Source of the DNA: Hexactinellida sp. DTS-2022
Lineage: Eukaryota; Porifera; Hexactinellida
DNA: 64,000 bases
Assembly (NCBI GenBank): GCA_028753945.1
Contig: JAPNXP010000002.1
Location: forward strand, 11,222,001-11,286,000
Direction of reading: 5' to 3'
The notes under the pieces are model-generated. The model was not told the origin of the DNA. It made no database searches and was given only the letters and a program-made list of their open reading frames with translations. A program made the position numbers and the translations under genes. Positions 41,443 to 53,772 of the stretch are shown in pieces; positions within the stretch are counted from its first letter, which is position 1, and each line of letters opens with the position of its first letter.

Positions 41443-43119
41443 CCAATTTTCCTGTGCAATGACTGTCAAAAACTCCCAAATTGATAAATTAATGGTTTAA
41501 GGATGTTTCCAATTGTTTTTTTGATAATACGAAGAATTTAACATCAAATAAGTCCTAACAGTGCCAATGAAACTCCACTAACTCAATTAACATTCATTTA
41601 AGAGCCTAATATCAAAAAAAAACAATTTTCAAGTACAATGACTGTCAAAAACTCCCAAATTGATAAATTTATGGTTTAAGGATGTTTCAAATTGTTTTTT
41701 TGATAATAAGAAGAATTTATCATCAAATATGTCCTAAAAGTGCCAATGAAACTCCACTAACTCAATTAACATTCATTTAAGAGCCTAATATCAAGAAAAT
41801 CCTATTTTTGTGTGCAATGACTGTAAAACTCCCAAATTGATAAATTAATGGATTAAGGACGTTTCCAGTTGTTCGTTTGATGATAAGAAGTATTTATCAT
41901 GAAAAGTGTCCTAACAGTGACACTGATACTCCACAAACTCAATTAACATTCATTTGAGAGCCTAATATTGATAAAAACCAATTTTCGTGTGCAATGACTG
42001 TCAAAAACTCCCAAATTGATAAATTAATGGTTTAAGGATGTTTCCAATTGTTTTTTTGATAATAAGATGAATTTATCATCAAATATGTCCTAATAGTGCC
42101 AATGAAACTCCACTAACTCAATTAACATTCATTTAAGAGCCTAATATCAAGAAAAACCTATTTTTGTCTGCAATGACTGTCAAAAACTCCCAAATTGATA
42201 AATTAATGGTTTAAGGATGTTTCCAATTGTTTTTTTGATAATATGAAGAATTTATCATCAAATATGTCCTAACAGTGCCAATGAAACTCCACTAACTCAA
42301 TTAACATTCATTTAAGAGCCTAATATCAAGAAAAACCTATTTTTGTGTGCAATGACTGTAAAACTCCCAAATTGATAAATTAATGGATTAAGGACGTTTC
42401 CAGTTGTTCGTTTGATGATAAGAAGTATTTATCATGAAAAGTGTCCTAACAGTGACACTGATACTCCACAAACTCAATTAACATTCATTTGAGAGCCTAA
42501 TATTGAGAAAAACCAATTTTCGTGTGCAATGACTGTCAAAAACTCCCAAATTGATAAATTAATGGTTCAAGGATGTTTCCAATTGTTTTTTTCTATAATA
42601 AGAAGAATTTATCATCAAATATGTCCTAATAGTGCCAATGAAACTCCACTAACTCAATTAACATTCATTTAAGAGCCTAATATCAAGAAAAACCTATTTT
42701 TGTGTGCAATGACTGTAAAACTCCCAAATTGATAAATTAATGGATTAAGGACGTTTCCAGTTGTTCGTTTGATGATAAGAAGTATTTATCATGAAAAGTG
42801 TCCTAACAGTGACACTGATACTCCACAAACTCAATTAACATTCATTTGAGAGCCTAATATTGAGAAAAACCAATTTTCCTGTGCAATGACTGTCAAAAAC
42901 TCCCAAAATGATAAATTAATGGTTTAAGGATGTTTCCAATTGTTTTTTTGATAATACGAAGAATTTAACATCAAATAAGTCCTAACAGTGCCAATGAAAC
43001 TCCACTAACTCAATTAACATTCATTTAAGAGCCTAATATAAAAAAAAACCAATTTTCAAGTACAATGACTGTCAAAAACTCCTAAATTGATAAATTTATG
43101 GTTTAAGGATGTTTCAAAT

Positions 43120-44125
43120 TGTTTTCTTGATAATACGAAGAATTTAGCATCAAATATGTCCTAACAGTGCCAATGAAACTCCACTAACTCAATTAACATT
43201 CATTTAAGAGCCTAATATAAAAAAAAACCAATTTTCAAATACAATGACTGTCAAAAACTCCCAAATTGATAAATTAATGGTTTAAGGACGTTGCTTGTTG
43301 TTTCTTTTGATGATATGAAGTATTTATCATCAAAAGTGTCCTAACAGTGCCACTGATACTCCACAAACTCAATAAACATCCATTTGAGAGCCGAATATTG
43401 AGAAAAACCAATTTTCGTGTGCAATGACTGTCAAAAACTCCCAAATTGATAAATTAATGGTTTAAGGATGTTTCCAATTGTTTTTTTTGATAATAAGAAG
43501 AATTTATCATCAAATATGTCCTAATAGTGGCAATGAAACTCCACAAACTCAATTAACATTCATTTAAGAGTCTAATATTGAGAAAAACCAATTTTCGTGT
43601 GCAATGACTGTCAAAAACTCCCAAATTGATAAATTAATGGTTTAAGGATGTTTCCAATTGTTTTTTTGATAATAAGAAGAATTTATCATCAAATATGTCC
43701 TAATAGTGCCAATGAAACTCCACTAACTCAATTAACATTCATTTAAGAGCCTAATATCAAGAAAAACCTATTTTTGTCTGCAATGACTGTCAAAAACTCC
43801 CAAATTGATAAATTAATGGTTTAAGGATGTTTCAATTGTTTTTTTGATAATAAGAAGAATTTATCATCAAATATGTCCTAACAGTGCCAATGAAACTCCA
43901 CTAACTCAATTAACATTCATTTAAGAGCCTAATATCAAGAAAAACCTATTTTTGTGTGCAATGACTGTAAAACTCCCAAATTGATAAATTAATGGATTAA
44001 GGACGTTTCCAGTTGTTCGTTTGATGATAAGAAGTATTTATCATGAAAAGTGTCCTAACAGTGACACTGATACTCCACAAACTCAATTAACATTCATTTG
44101 AGAGCCTAATATTGAGAAAAACCAA
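43120..44125. repeat. Block-IX segment nested inside block X copy 1
   Basis: This stretch matches 40442-41447 at an offset of about 2678, including gaatttagcatc, ccaattttcaaatac, ttgcttgttg, aacatccatttg, gagccgaatattg and gtggcaatg, all private to the neighbouring 9-mer. Copies 2 and 3 of block X have other sequence here. A small difference is ggatgtttaattg near 41150 against ggatgtttcaattg near 43825. Confidence 0.84.
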
Positions 44126-46620
44126 TTTTCGTGTGCAATGACTGTCAAAAACTCCCAAATTGATAAATTAATGGTTCAAGGATGTTTCCAATTGTTTTTT
44201 TTTATAATAAGAAGAATTTATCATCAAATATGTCCTAATAGTGCCAATGAAACTCCACTAACTCAATTAACATTCATTTAAGAGCCTAATATCAAGAAAA
44301 ACCTATTTTTGTGTGCAATGACTGTAAAACTCCCAAATTGATAAATTAATGGATTAAGGACGTTTCCAGTTGTTCGTTTGATGATAAGAAGTATTTATCA
44401 TGAAAAGTGTCCTAACAGTGACACTCATACTCCACAAACTCAATTAACATTCATTTGAGAGCCTAATATTGAGAAAAACCAATTTTCCTGTGCAATGACT
44501 GTCAAAAACTCCCAAATTGATAAATTAATGGTTTAAGGATGTTTCCAATTGTTTTTTTGATAATACGAAGAATTTAACATCAAATAAGTCCTAACAGTGC
44601 CAATGAAACTCCACTAACTCAATTAACATTCATTTAAGAGCCTAATATCAAAAAAAACCAATTTTCAAGTACAATGACTGTCAAAAACTCCCAAATTGAT
44701 AAATTTATGGTTTAAGGATGTTTCAAATAGTTTTTTTGATAATAAGAAGAATTTATCATCAAATATGTCCTAAAAGTGCCAATGAAACTCCACTAACTCA
44801 ATTAACATTCATTTAAGAGCCTAATATCAAGAAAATCCTATTTTTGTGTGCAATGACTGTAAAACTCCCAAATTGATAAATTAATGGATTAAGGACGTTT
44901 CCAGTTGTTCGTTTGATGATAAGAAGTATTTATCATGAAAAGTGTCCTAACAGTGACACTGATACTCCACAAACTCAATTAACATTCATTTGAGAGCCTA
45001 ATATTGATAAAAACCAATTTTCGTGTGCAATGACTGTCAAAAACTCCCAAATTGATAAATTAATGGTTTAAGGATGTTTCCAATTGTTTTTTTGATAATA
45101 AGATGAATTTATCATCAAATATGTCCTAATAGTGCCAATGAAACTCCACTAACTCAATTAACATTCATTTAAGAGCCTAATATCAAGAAAAACCTATTTT
45201 TGTCTGCAATGACTGTCAAAAACTCCCAAATTGATAAATTAATGGTTTAAGGATGTTTCCAATTGTTTTTTTGATAATATTAAGAATTTATCATCAAATA
45301 TGTCCTAACAGTGCCAATGAAACTCCACTAACTCAATTAACATTCATTTAAGAGCCTAATATCAAGAAAAACCTATTTTTGTGTGCAATGACTGTAAAAC
45401 TCCCAAATTGATAAATTAATGGATTAAGGACGTTTCCAGTTGTTCGTTTGATGATAAGAAGTATTTATCATGAAAAGTGTCCTAACAGTGACACTGATAC
45501 TCCACAAACTCAATTAACATTCATTTGAGAGCCTAATATTGAGAAAAACCAATTTTCGTGTGCAATGACTGTCAAAAACTCCCAAATTGATAAATTAATG
45601 GTTCAAGGATGTTTCCAATTGTTTTTTTCTATAATAAGAAGAATTTATCATCAAATATGTCCTAATAGTGCCAATGAAACTCCACTAACTCAATTAACAT
45701 TCATTTAAGAGCCTATTATCAAGAAAAACCTATTTTTGTGTGCAATGACTGTAAAACTCCCAAATTGATAAATTAATGGATTAAGGACGTTTCCAGTTGT
45801 TCGTTTAATGATAAGAAGTATTTATCATGAAAAGTGTCCTAACAGTGACACTGATACTCCACAAACTCAATTAACATTCATTTGAGAGCCTAATATTGAG
45901 AAAAACCAATTTTCCTGTGCAATGACTGTCAAAAACTCCCAAAATGATAAATTAATGGTTTAAGGATGTTTCCAATTGTTTTTTTGATAATACGAAGAAT
46001 TTAACATCAAATAAGTCCTAACAGTGCCAATGAAACTCCACTAACTCAATTAACATTCATTTAAGAGCCTAATATCAAAAAAAACCAATTTTCAAGTACA
46101 ATGACTGTCAAAAACTCCCAAATTGATAAATTTATGGTTTAAGGATGTTTCAAATTGTTTTTTTGATAATAAGAAGAATTTATCATCAAATATGTCCTAA
46201 CAGTGCCAATGAAACTCCACTAACTCAATTAACATTCATTTAAGAGCCTAATATCAAGAAAATCCTATTTTTGTGTGCAATGACTGTAAAACTCCCAAAT
46301 TGATAAATTAATGGATTAAGGACGTTTCCAGTTGTTCGTTTGATGATAAGAAGTATTTATCATGAAAAGTGTCCTAACAGTGACACTGATACTCCACAAA
46401 CTCAATTAACATTCATTTGAGAGCCTAATATTGATAAAAACCAATTTTCGTGTGCAATGACTGTCAAAAACTCCCAAATTGATAAATTATTGGTTTAAGG
46501 ATGTTTCCAATTGTTTTTTTTTATAATAAGAAGAATTTAACATCAAATATGTCCTAACAGTGCCAATGAAACTCCACTAACTCAATTGACATTCATTTAA
46601 GAGCCTAATATAAAAAAAAA

Positions 46621-46800
46621 CCAATTTTCAAGTACAATGACTGTCAAAAACTCCCAAATTGATAAATTAATGGTTTAAGGACGTTGCTAGTTGTTTCTTT
46701 TGATGATATGAAGTATTTATCATCAAAAGTGTCCTAACAGTGCCACTGATACTCCACAAACTCAATAAACATTCATTTGAGAGCCTAATATCAAGAAAAA
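46621..46800. repeat. Type A monomer (exemplar, 180 bp)
   Basis: A representative of family A. Diagnostic words are ggacgttgctagttg, tgatgatatgaag, gtgccactgatac and cacaaactcaataaac. Its middle contains a perfect inverted repeat with 12-bp arms (46697-46729). The following monomer at 46801 is also type A, a rare A-A neighbour pair. Type A occurs from the first to the last block of the window, so it is an old family here. Confidence 0.9.
46697..46729. other. Perfect central dyad, 12-bp arms
   Basis: Same inverted repeat as at 4105, 42 kb away and in a different HOR; a second perfect copy follows one monomer later at 46877-46909. Confidence 0.85.
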
Positions 46801-49552
46801 CCAATTTTCAAGTACAATGACTGTCAAAAACTCCCAAATTGATAAATTAATGGTTTAAGGACGTTGCTAGTTGTTTCTTTTGATGATATGAAGTATTTAT
46901 CATCAAAAGTGTCCTAACAGTGCCACTGATACTCCACAAACTCAATAAACATTCATTTGAGAGCCGAATATTGAGAAAACCAATTTTCGTGTGCAATGAC
47001 TATCAAAAACTCCCAAATTGATAAATTAATGGTTTAACGATGTTTCCAATTGTTTTTTTGATAATAAGAAGAATTTGTCATCAAATATGTCCTAACAGGG
47101 CCATTGAAACTCCACTAACTCAATTGACATTCATTTAAGAGCCTAATATCAAGAAAAACCTATTTTTGTGTGCAATGACTGTAAAACTCCCAAATTGATA
47201 AATTAATGGATTAAGGACGTTTCCAGTTGTTCGTTTGATGATAAGAAGTATTTATCATGAAAAGTGTCCTAACAGTGACACTCATACTCCACAAACTCAA
47301 TTAACATTCATTTGAGAGCCTAATATTGAGAAAAACCAATTTTCCTGTGCAATGACTGTCAAAAACTCCCAAATTGATAAATTAATGGTTTAAGGATGTT
47401 TCCAATTGTTTTTTTGATAATACGAAGAATTTAACATCAAATAAGTCCTAACAGTGCCAATGAAACTCCACTAACTCAATTAACATTCATTTAAGAGCCT
47501 AATATCAAAAAAAACCAATTTTCAAGTACAATGACTGTCAAAAACTCCCAAATTGATAAATTTATGGTTTAAGGATGTTTCAAATTGTTTTTTTGATAAT
47601 AAGAAGAATTTATCATCAAATATGTCCTAAAAGTGCCAATGAAACTCCACTAACTCAATTAACATTCATTTAAGAGCCTAATATCAAGAAAATCCTATTT
47701 TTGTGTGCAATGACTGTAAAACTCCCAAATTGATAAATTAATGGATTAAGGACGTTTCCAGTTGTTCGTTTGATGATAAGAAGTATTTATCATGAAAAGT
47801 GTCCTAACAGTGACACTGATACTCCACAAACTCAATTAACATTCATTTGAGAGCCTAATATTGATAAAAACCAATTTTCGTGTGCAATGACTGTCAAAAA
47901 CTCCCAAATTGATAAATTAATGGTTTAAGGATGTTTCCAATTGTTTTTTTGATAATAAGATGAATTTATCATCAAATATGTCCTAATAGTGCCAATGAAA
48001 CTCCACTAACTCAATTAACATTCATTTAAGAGCCTAATATCAAGAAAAACCTATTTTTGTCTGCAATGACTGTCAAAAACTCCAAAATTGATAAATTAAT
48101 GGTTTAAGGATGTTTCCAATTGTTTTTTTGATAATATGAATATTTATCATCAAATATGTCCTAACAGTGCCAATGAAACTCCACTAACTCAATTAACATT
48201 CATTTAAGAGCCTAATATCAAGAAAAACCTATTTTTGTGTGCAATGACTGTAAAACTCCCAAATTGATAAATTAATGGATTAAGGACGTTTCCAGTTGTT
48301 GGTTTGATGATAAGAAGTATTTATCATGAAAAGTGTCCTAACAGTGACACTGATACTCCACAAACTCAATTAACATTCATTTGAGAGCCTAATATTGAGA
48401 AAAACCAATTTTCGTGTGCAATGACTGTCAAAAACTCCCAAATTGATAAATTAATGGTTCAAGGATGTTTCCAATTGTTTTTTTCTATAATAAGAAGAAT
48501 TTATCATCAAATATGTCCTAATAGTGCCAATGAAACTCCACTAACTCAATTAACATTCATTTAAGAGCCTATTATCAAGAAAAACCTATTTTTGTGTGCA
48601 ATGACTGTAAAACTCCCAAATTGATAAATTAATGGATTAAGGACGTTTCCAGTTGTTCGTTTGATGATAAGAAGTATTTATCATGAAAAGTGTCCTAACA
48701 GTGACACTGATACTCCACAAACTCAATTAACATTCATTTGAGAGCCTAATATTGAGAAAAACCAATTTTCCTGTGCAATGACTGTCAAAAACTCCCAAAA
48801 TGATAAATTAATGGTTTAAGGATGTTTCCAATTGTTTTTTTGATAATACGAAGAATTTAACATCAAATAAGTCCTAACAGTGCCAATGAAACTCCACTAA
48901 CTCAATTAACATTCATTTAAGAGCCTAATATCAAAAAAAACCAATTTTCAAGTACAATGACTGTCAAAAACTCCCAAATTGATAAATTTATGGTTTAAGG
49001 ATGTTTCAAATTGTTTTTTTGATAATAAGAAGAATTTATCATCAAATATGTCCTAACAGTGCCAATGAAACTCCACTAACTCAATTAACATTCATTTAAG
49101 AGCCTAATATCAAGAAAATCCTATTTTTGTGTGCAATGACTGTAAAACTCCCAAATTGATAAATTAATGGATTAAGGACGTTTCCAGTTGTTCGTTTGAT
49201 GATAAGAAGTATTTATCATGAAAAGTGTCCTAACAGTGACACTGATACTCCACAAACTCAATTAACATTCATTTGAGAGCCTAATATTGATAAAAACCAA
49301 TTTTCGTGTGCAATGACTGTCAAAAACTCCCAAATTGATAAATTATTGGTTTAAGGATGTTTCCAATTGTTTTTTTTTATAATAAGAAGAATTTAACATC
49401 AAATATGTCCTAACAGTGCCAATGAAACTCCACTAACTCAATTGACATTCATTTAAGAGCCTAATATAAAAAAAAACCAATTTTCAAGTACAATGACTGT
49501 CAAAAACTCCCAAATTGATAAATTAATGGTTTAAGGACGTTGCTAGTTGTTT

Positions 49553-49585
49553 CTTTTGATGATATGAAGTATTTATCATCAAAAG
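49553..49585. other. Perfect central dyad, 12-bp arms
   Basis: Intact arms although the next bases carry a private change (gtgtacta instead of gtgtccta). Confidence 0.83.
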
Positions 49586-52500
49586 TGTACTAACAGTGCC
49601 ACTGATACTCCACAAACTCAATAAACATTCATTTGAGAGCCTAATATCAAGAAAAACCAATTTTCAAGTACAATGACTGTCAAAAACTCCCAAATTGATA
49701 AATTAATGGTTTAAGGACGTTGCTAGTTGTTTCTTTTGATGATATGAAGTATTTATCATCAAAAGTGTCCTAACAGTGCCACTGATACTCCACAAACTCA
49801 ATAAACATTCATTTGAGAGCCGAATATTGAGAAAACCAATTTTCGTGTGCAATGACTATCAAAAACTCCCAAATTGATAAATTAATGGTTTAACGATGTT
49901 TCCAATTGTTTTTTTGATAATAAGAAGAATTTGTCATCAAATATGTCCTAACAGGGCCATTGAAACTCCACTAACTCAATTGACATTCATTTAAGAGCCT
50001 AATATAAAAAAAAACCAATTTTCAAGTACAATGACTGTAAAAAACTCCCAAATTGATAAATTAATGGTTTAAGCACGTTGCTAGTTGTTTCTTTTGATGA
50101 TATGAAGTATTTATCATCAAAAGTGTCCGAACAGTGCCACTGATACTCCACAAACTCAATAAACATTCATTTGAGAGCCTAATATCAAGAAAAACCAATT
50201 TTCAAGTACAGTGACTGTCAAAAACTCCCAAATTGATAAATTAATGGTTTAAGGACGTTGCTAGTTGTTTCTTTTGATGATATGAAGTATTTATCATCAA
50301 AAGTGTCCTAACAGTGCCACTGATACTCCACAAACTCAATAAACATTCATTTGAGAGCCGAATATTGAGAAAAACCAATTTTCGTGTTCAATGACTGACA
50401 AAAACTCCCAATTGATAAATTAATGGTTTAAGGATGTTTCAAATTGTTTTTTTGATAATAAGAAGAATTTATCATCAAATATGTCCTAACAGTGCCAATG
50501 AAACTCCACTAACTCAATTAACATTCATTTAAGAGCCTAATATCAAGAAAAACCTAATTTTGTGTGCAATGACTGTAAAACTCCCAAATTGATCAATTAA
50601 TGGATTAAGGACGTTTCCAGTTGTTAGTTTGACGATAAGAAGTATTTATCATGAAAAGTGTCCTAACAGTGACACTGATACTCCACAAACTCAATTAACA
50701 TTCATTTGAGAGCCTAATATTGAGAAAAACCAATTTTCGTGTGCAATGACTTTCAAAAACTCCCAAATTGATAAATTATTGGTTTAAGGATGTTTCCAAT
50801 TGTTTTTTTTATAATAAGAAGAATTTATCATCAAATATGTCCTAATAGTGCCAATGAAACTCCACTAACTCAATTAACATTCATTTAAGAGCCTAATATT
50901 GAGAAAAACCAATTTTCGTGTGCAATGACTGTCAAAAACACCCAAATTGATAAATTAATGGTTTAAGGATGTTTCCAATTGTTTTTTTGATAATACGAAG
51001 AATTTTACATCAAATATGTCCTAACAGTGCCAATGAAACTCCACAAACTCAAATGACATTCATTGAAGAGCCTAATATCAAAAAAAACCAATTTTCAAGT
51101 ACAATGACTGTCAAAAACTCCCAAATTGATAAATTTATGGTTTAAGGATGTTTCAAATTGTTTTTTTGATAATAAGAAGAATTTATCATCAAATATGTCC
51201 TAACAGTGCCAATGAAACTCCACTAACTCAATTAACATTCATTTAAGAGCCTAATATCAAGAAAATCCTATTTTTGTGTGCAATGACTGTAAAACTCCCA
51301 AATTGATAAATTAATGGATTAAGGACCTTTCCAGTTGTTCGTTTGATGATAAGAAGTATTTATCATGAAAAGTGTCCTAACAGTGACACTGATACTCCAC
51401 AAACTCAATTAACATTCATTTGAGAGCCTAATATTGATAAAAACCAATTTTCCTGTGCAATGACTGTCAAAAACTCCCAAATTGATAAATTAATGGTTTA
51501 AGGATGTTTCCAATTGTTTTTTTGATAATACGAAGAATTTAACATCAAATAAGTCCTAACAGTGCCAATGAAACTCCACTAACTCAATTAACATTCATTT
51601 AAGAGCCTAATATCAAAAAAAACCAATTTTCAAGTACAATGACTGTCAAAAACTCCCAAATTGATAAATTTATGGTTTAAGGATGTTTCAAATTGTTTTT
51701 TTGATAATAAGAAGAATTTATCATCAAATATGTCCTAACAGTGCCAATGAAACTCCACTAACTCAATTAACATTCATTTAAGAGCCTAATATCAAGAAAA
51801 TCCTATTTTTGTGTGCAATGACTGTAAAACTCCCAAATTGATAAATTAATGGATTAAGGACGTTTCCAGTTGTTCGTTTGATGATAAGAAGTATTTATCA
51901 TGAAAAGTGTCCTAACAGTGACACTGATACTCCACAAACTCAATTAACATTCATTTGAGAGCCTAATATTGATAAAAACCAATTTTCGTGTGCAATGACT
52001 GTCAAAAACCCCCAAATTGATAAATTATTGGTTTAAGGATGTTTCCAATTGTTTTTTTTTATAATAAGAAGAATTTAACATCAAATATGTCCTAACAGTG
52101 CCAATGAAACTCCACTAACTCAATTGACATTCATTTTGAGCCTAATATAAAAAAAAAACCAATTTTCAAGTACAATGACTGTCAAAAACTCCCAAATTGA
52201 TAAATTAATGGTTTAAGGACGTTGCTAGTTGTTTCTTTTGATGATATGAAGTATTTATCATCAAAAGTGTCCTAACAGTGCCACTGATACTCCACAAACT
52301 CAATAAACATTCATTTGAGAGCCTAATATCAAGAAAAACCAATTTTCAAGTACAATGACTGTCAAAAACTCCCAAATTGATAAATTAATGGTTTACGGAC
52401 GTTGCTAGTTGTTTCTTTTGATGATATGAAGTATTTATCATCAAAAGTGTCCTAACAGTGCCACTGATACTCCACAAACTCATTAAACATTCATTTGAGA

Positions 52501-52773
52501 GCCGAATATTGAGAAAACCAATTTTCGTGTGCAATGACTATCAAAAACTCCCAAATTGATAAATTAATGGTTTAACGATGTTTCCAATTGTTTTTTTGAT
52601 AATAAGAAGAATTTGTCATCAAATATGTCCTAACAGGGCCAATGAAACTCCACTAACTCAATAGACATTCATTTAAGAGCCTAATATAAAAAAAAAACCA
52701 ATTTTCAAGTACAATGACTGTCAAAAACTCCCAAATTGATAAATTAATGGTTTAAGGACGTTGCTAGTTGTTT

Positions 52774-52806
52774 CTTTTGATGATATGAAGTATTTATCAT
52801 CAAAAG
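52774..52806. other. Perfect central dyad, 12-bp arms
   Basis: Intact in block XI copy 2. The next A monomer, near 52953, has tttcatttgatg, which shortens the left arm by breaking its outer part. Confidence 0.83.
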
Positions 52807-53772
52807 TGTCCTAACAGTGCCACTGATACTCCACAAACTCAATAAACATTCATTTGAGAGCCTAATATCAAGAAAAACCAATTTTCAAGTACAGTGACTG
52901 TCAAAAACTCCCAAATTGATAAATTAATGGTTTAAGGACGTTGCTAGTTGTTTCATTTGATGATATGAAGTATTTATCATCAAAAGTGTCCTAACAGTGC
53001 CACTGATACTCCACAAACTCAATAAACATTCATTTGAGAGCCGAATATTGAGAAAAACCAATTTTCGTGTTCAATGACTGTCAAAAACTCCCAATTGATA
53101 AATTAATGGTTTAAGGATGTTTCAAATTGTTTTTTTGATAATAAGAAGAATTTATCATCAAATATGTCCTAACAGTGCCAATGAAACTCCACTAACTCAA
53201 TTAACATTCATTTAAGAGCCTAATATCAAGAAAAACCTAATTTTGTGTGCAATGACTGTAAAACTCCCAAATTGATCAATTAATGGATTAAGGACGTTTC
53301 CAGTTGTTAGTTTGACGATAAGAAGTATTTATCATGAAAAGTGTCCTAACAGTGACACTGATACTCCACAAACTCAATTAACATTCATATGAGAGCCTAA
53401 TATTGAGAAAAACCAATTTTCGTGTGCAATGACTTTCAAAAACTCCCAAATTGATAAATTATTGGTTTAAGGATGTTTCCAATTGTTTTTTTTTTATAAT
53501 AAGAAGAATTTATCATCAAATATGTCCTAATAGTGCCAATGAAACTCCACTAACTCAATTAACATTCATTTAAGAGCCTAATATTGAGAAAAACCAATTT
53601 TCGTGTGCAATGACTGTCAAAAACACCCAAATTGCTAAATTAATGGTTTAAGGATGTTTCCAATTGTTTTTTTGATAATACGAAGAATTTAACATCAAAT
53701 ATGTCCTAACAGTGCCAATGAAACTCCACAAACTCAAATGACATTCATTGAAGAGCCTAATATCAAAAAAAA

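Larger units (their letters stand above)
41072..49998. repeat. HOR block X: 17/16-mer, 3036 and ~2857 bp, three copies
   Basis: In register, copies start at 41266, 44302 and 47159. Copies 1 and 2 match at an exact offset of 3036 from 41266 to about 43120 (41801/44837, 42336/45372, 42870/45906, 43049/46085). Copies 2 and 3 match at 2856-2857 up to about 47142/49998, with shared markers acactcatactcc, aagatgaattt, gagcctattatc, cccaaaatgataaatt, attattgg, a run of T before ataataag, taacgatg and acagggccattg. C2 monomers recur every second to fourth unit. Copy 1 carries a foreign segment instead of the usual third part. The tail of copy 3 also belongs to the next HOR. Confidence 0.85.
48753..53772. 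repeat. HOR block XI: 15-mer, ~2682 bp, 1.9 copies
   Basis: Copy 1 is about 48753-51435 and copy 2 begins near 51436, with offsets of 2682-2683 (48762/51444, 49836/52518). Shared markers are gagccgaatattgagaaaac (one A short), taacgatgtttcc, acagggcca, acagtgactgtc, gtgttcaatg, gatcaattaatgg and gttgttagtttgacg. Copy 2 leaves the pattern near 53817, where copy 1 has aaatttatgg and copy 2 aaattaatgg. Both contain cacaaactcaaatgac and cattgaagagcc, which recur in the next block. Confidence 0.85.
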
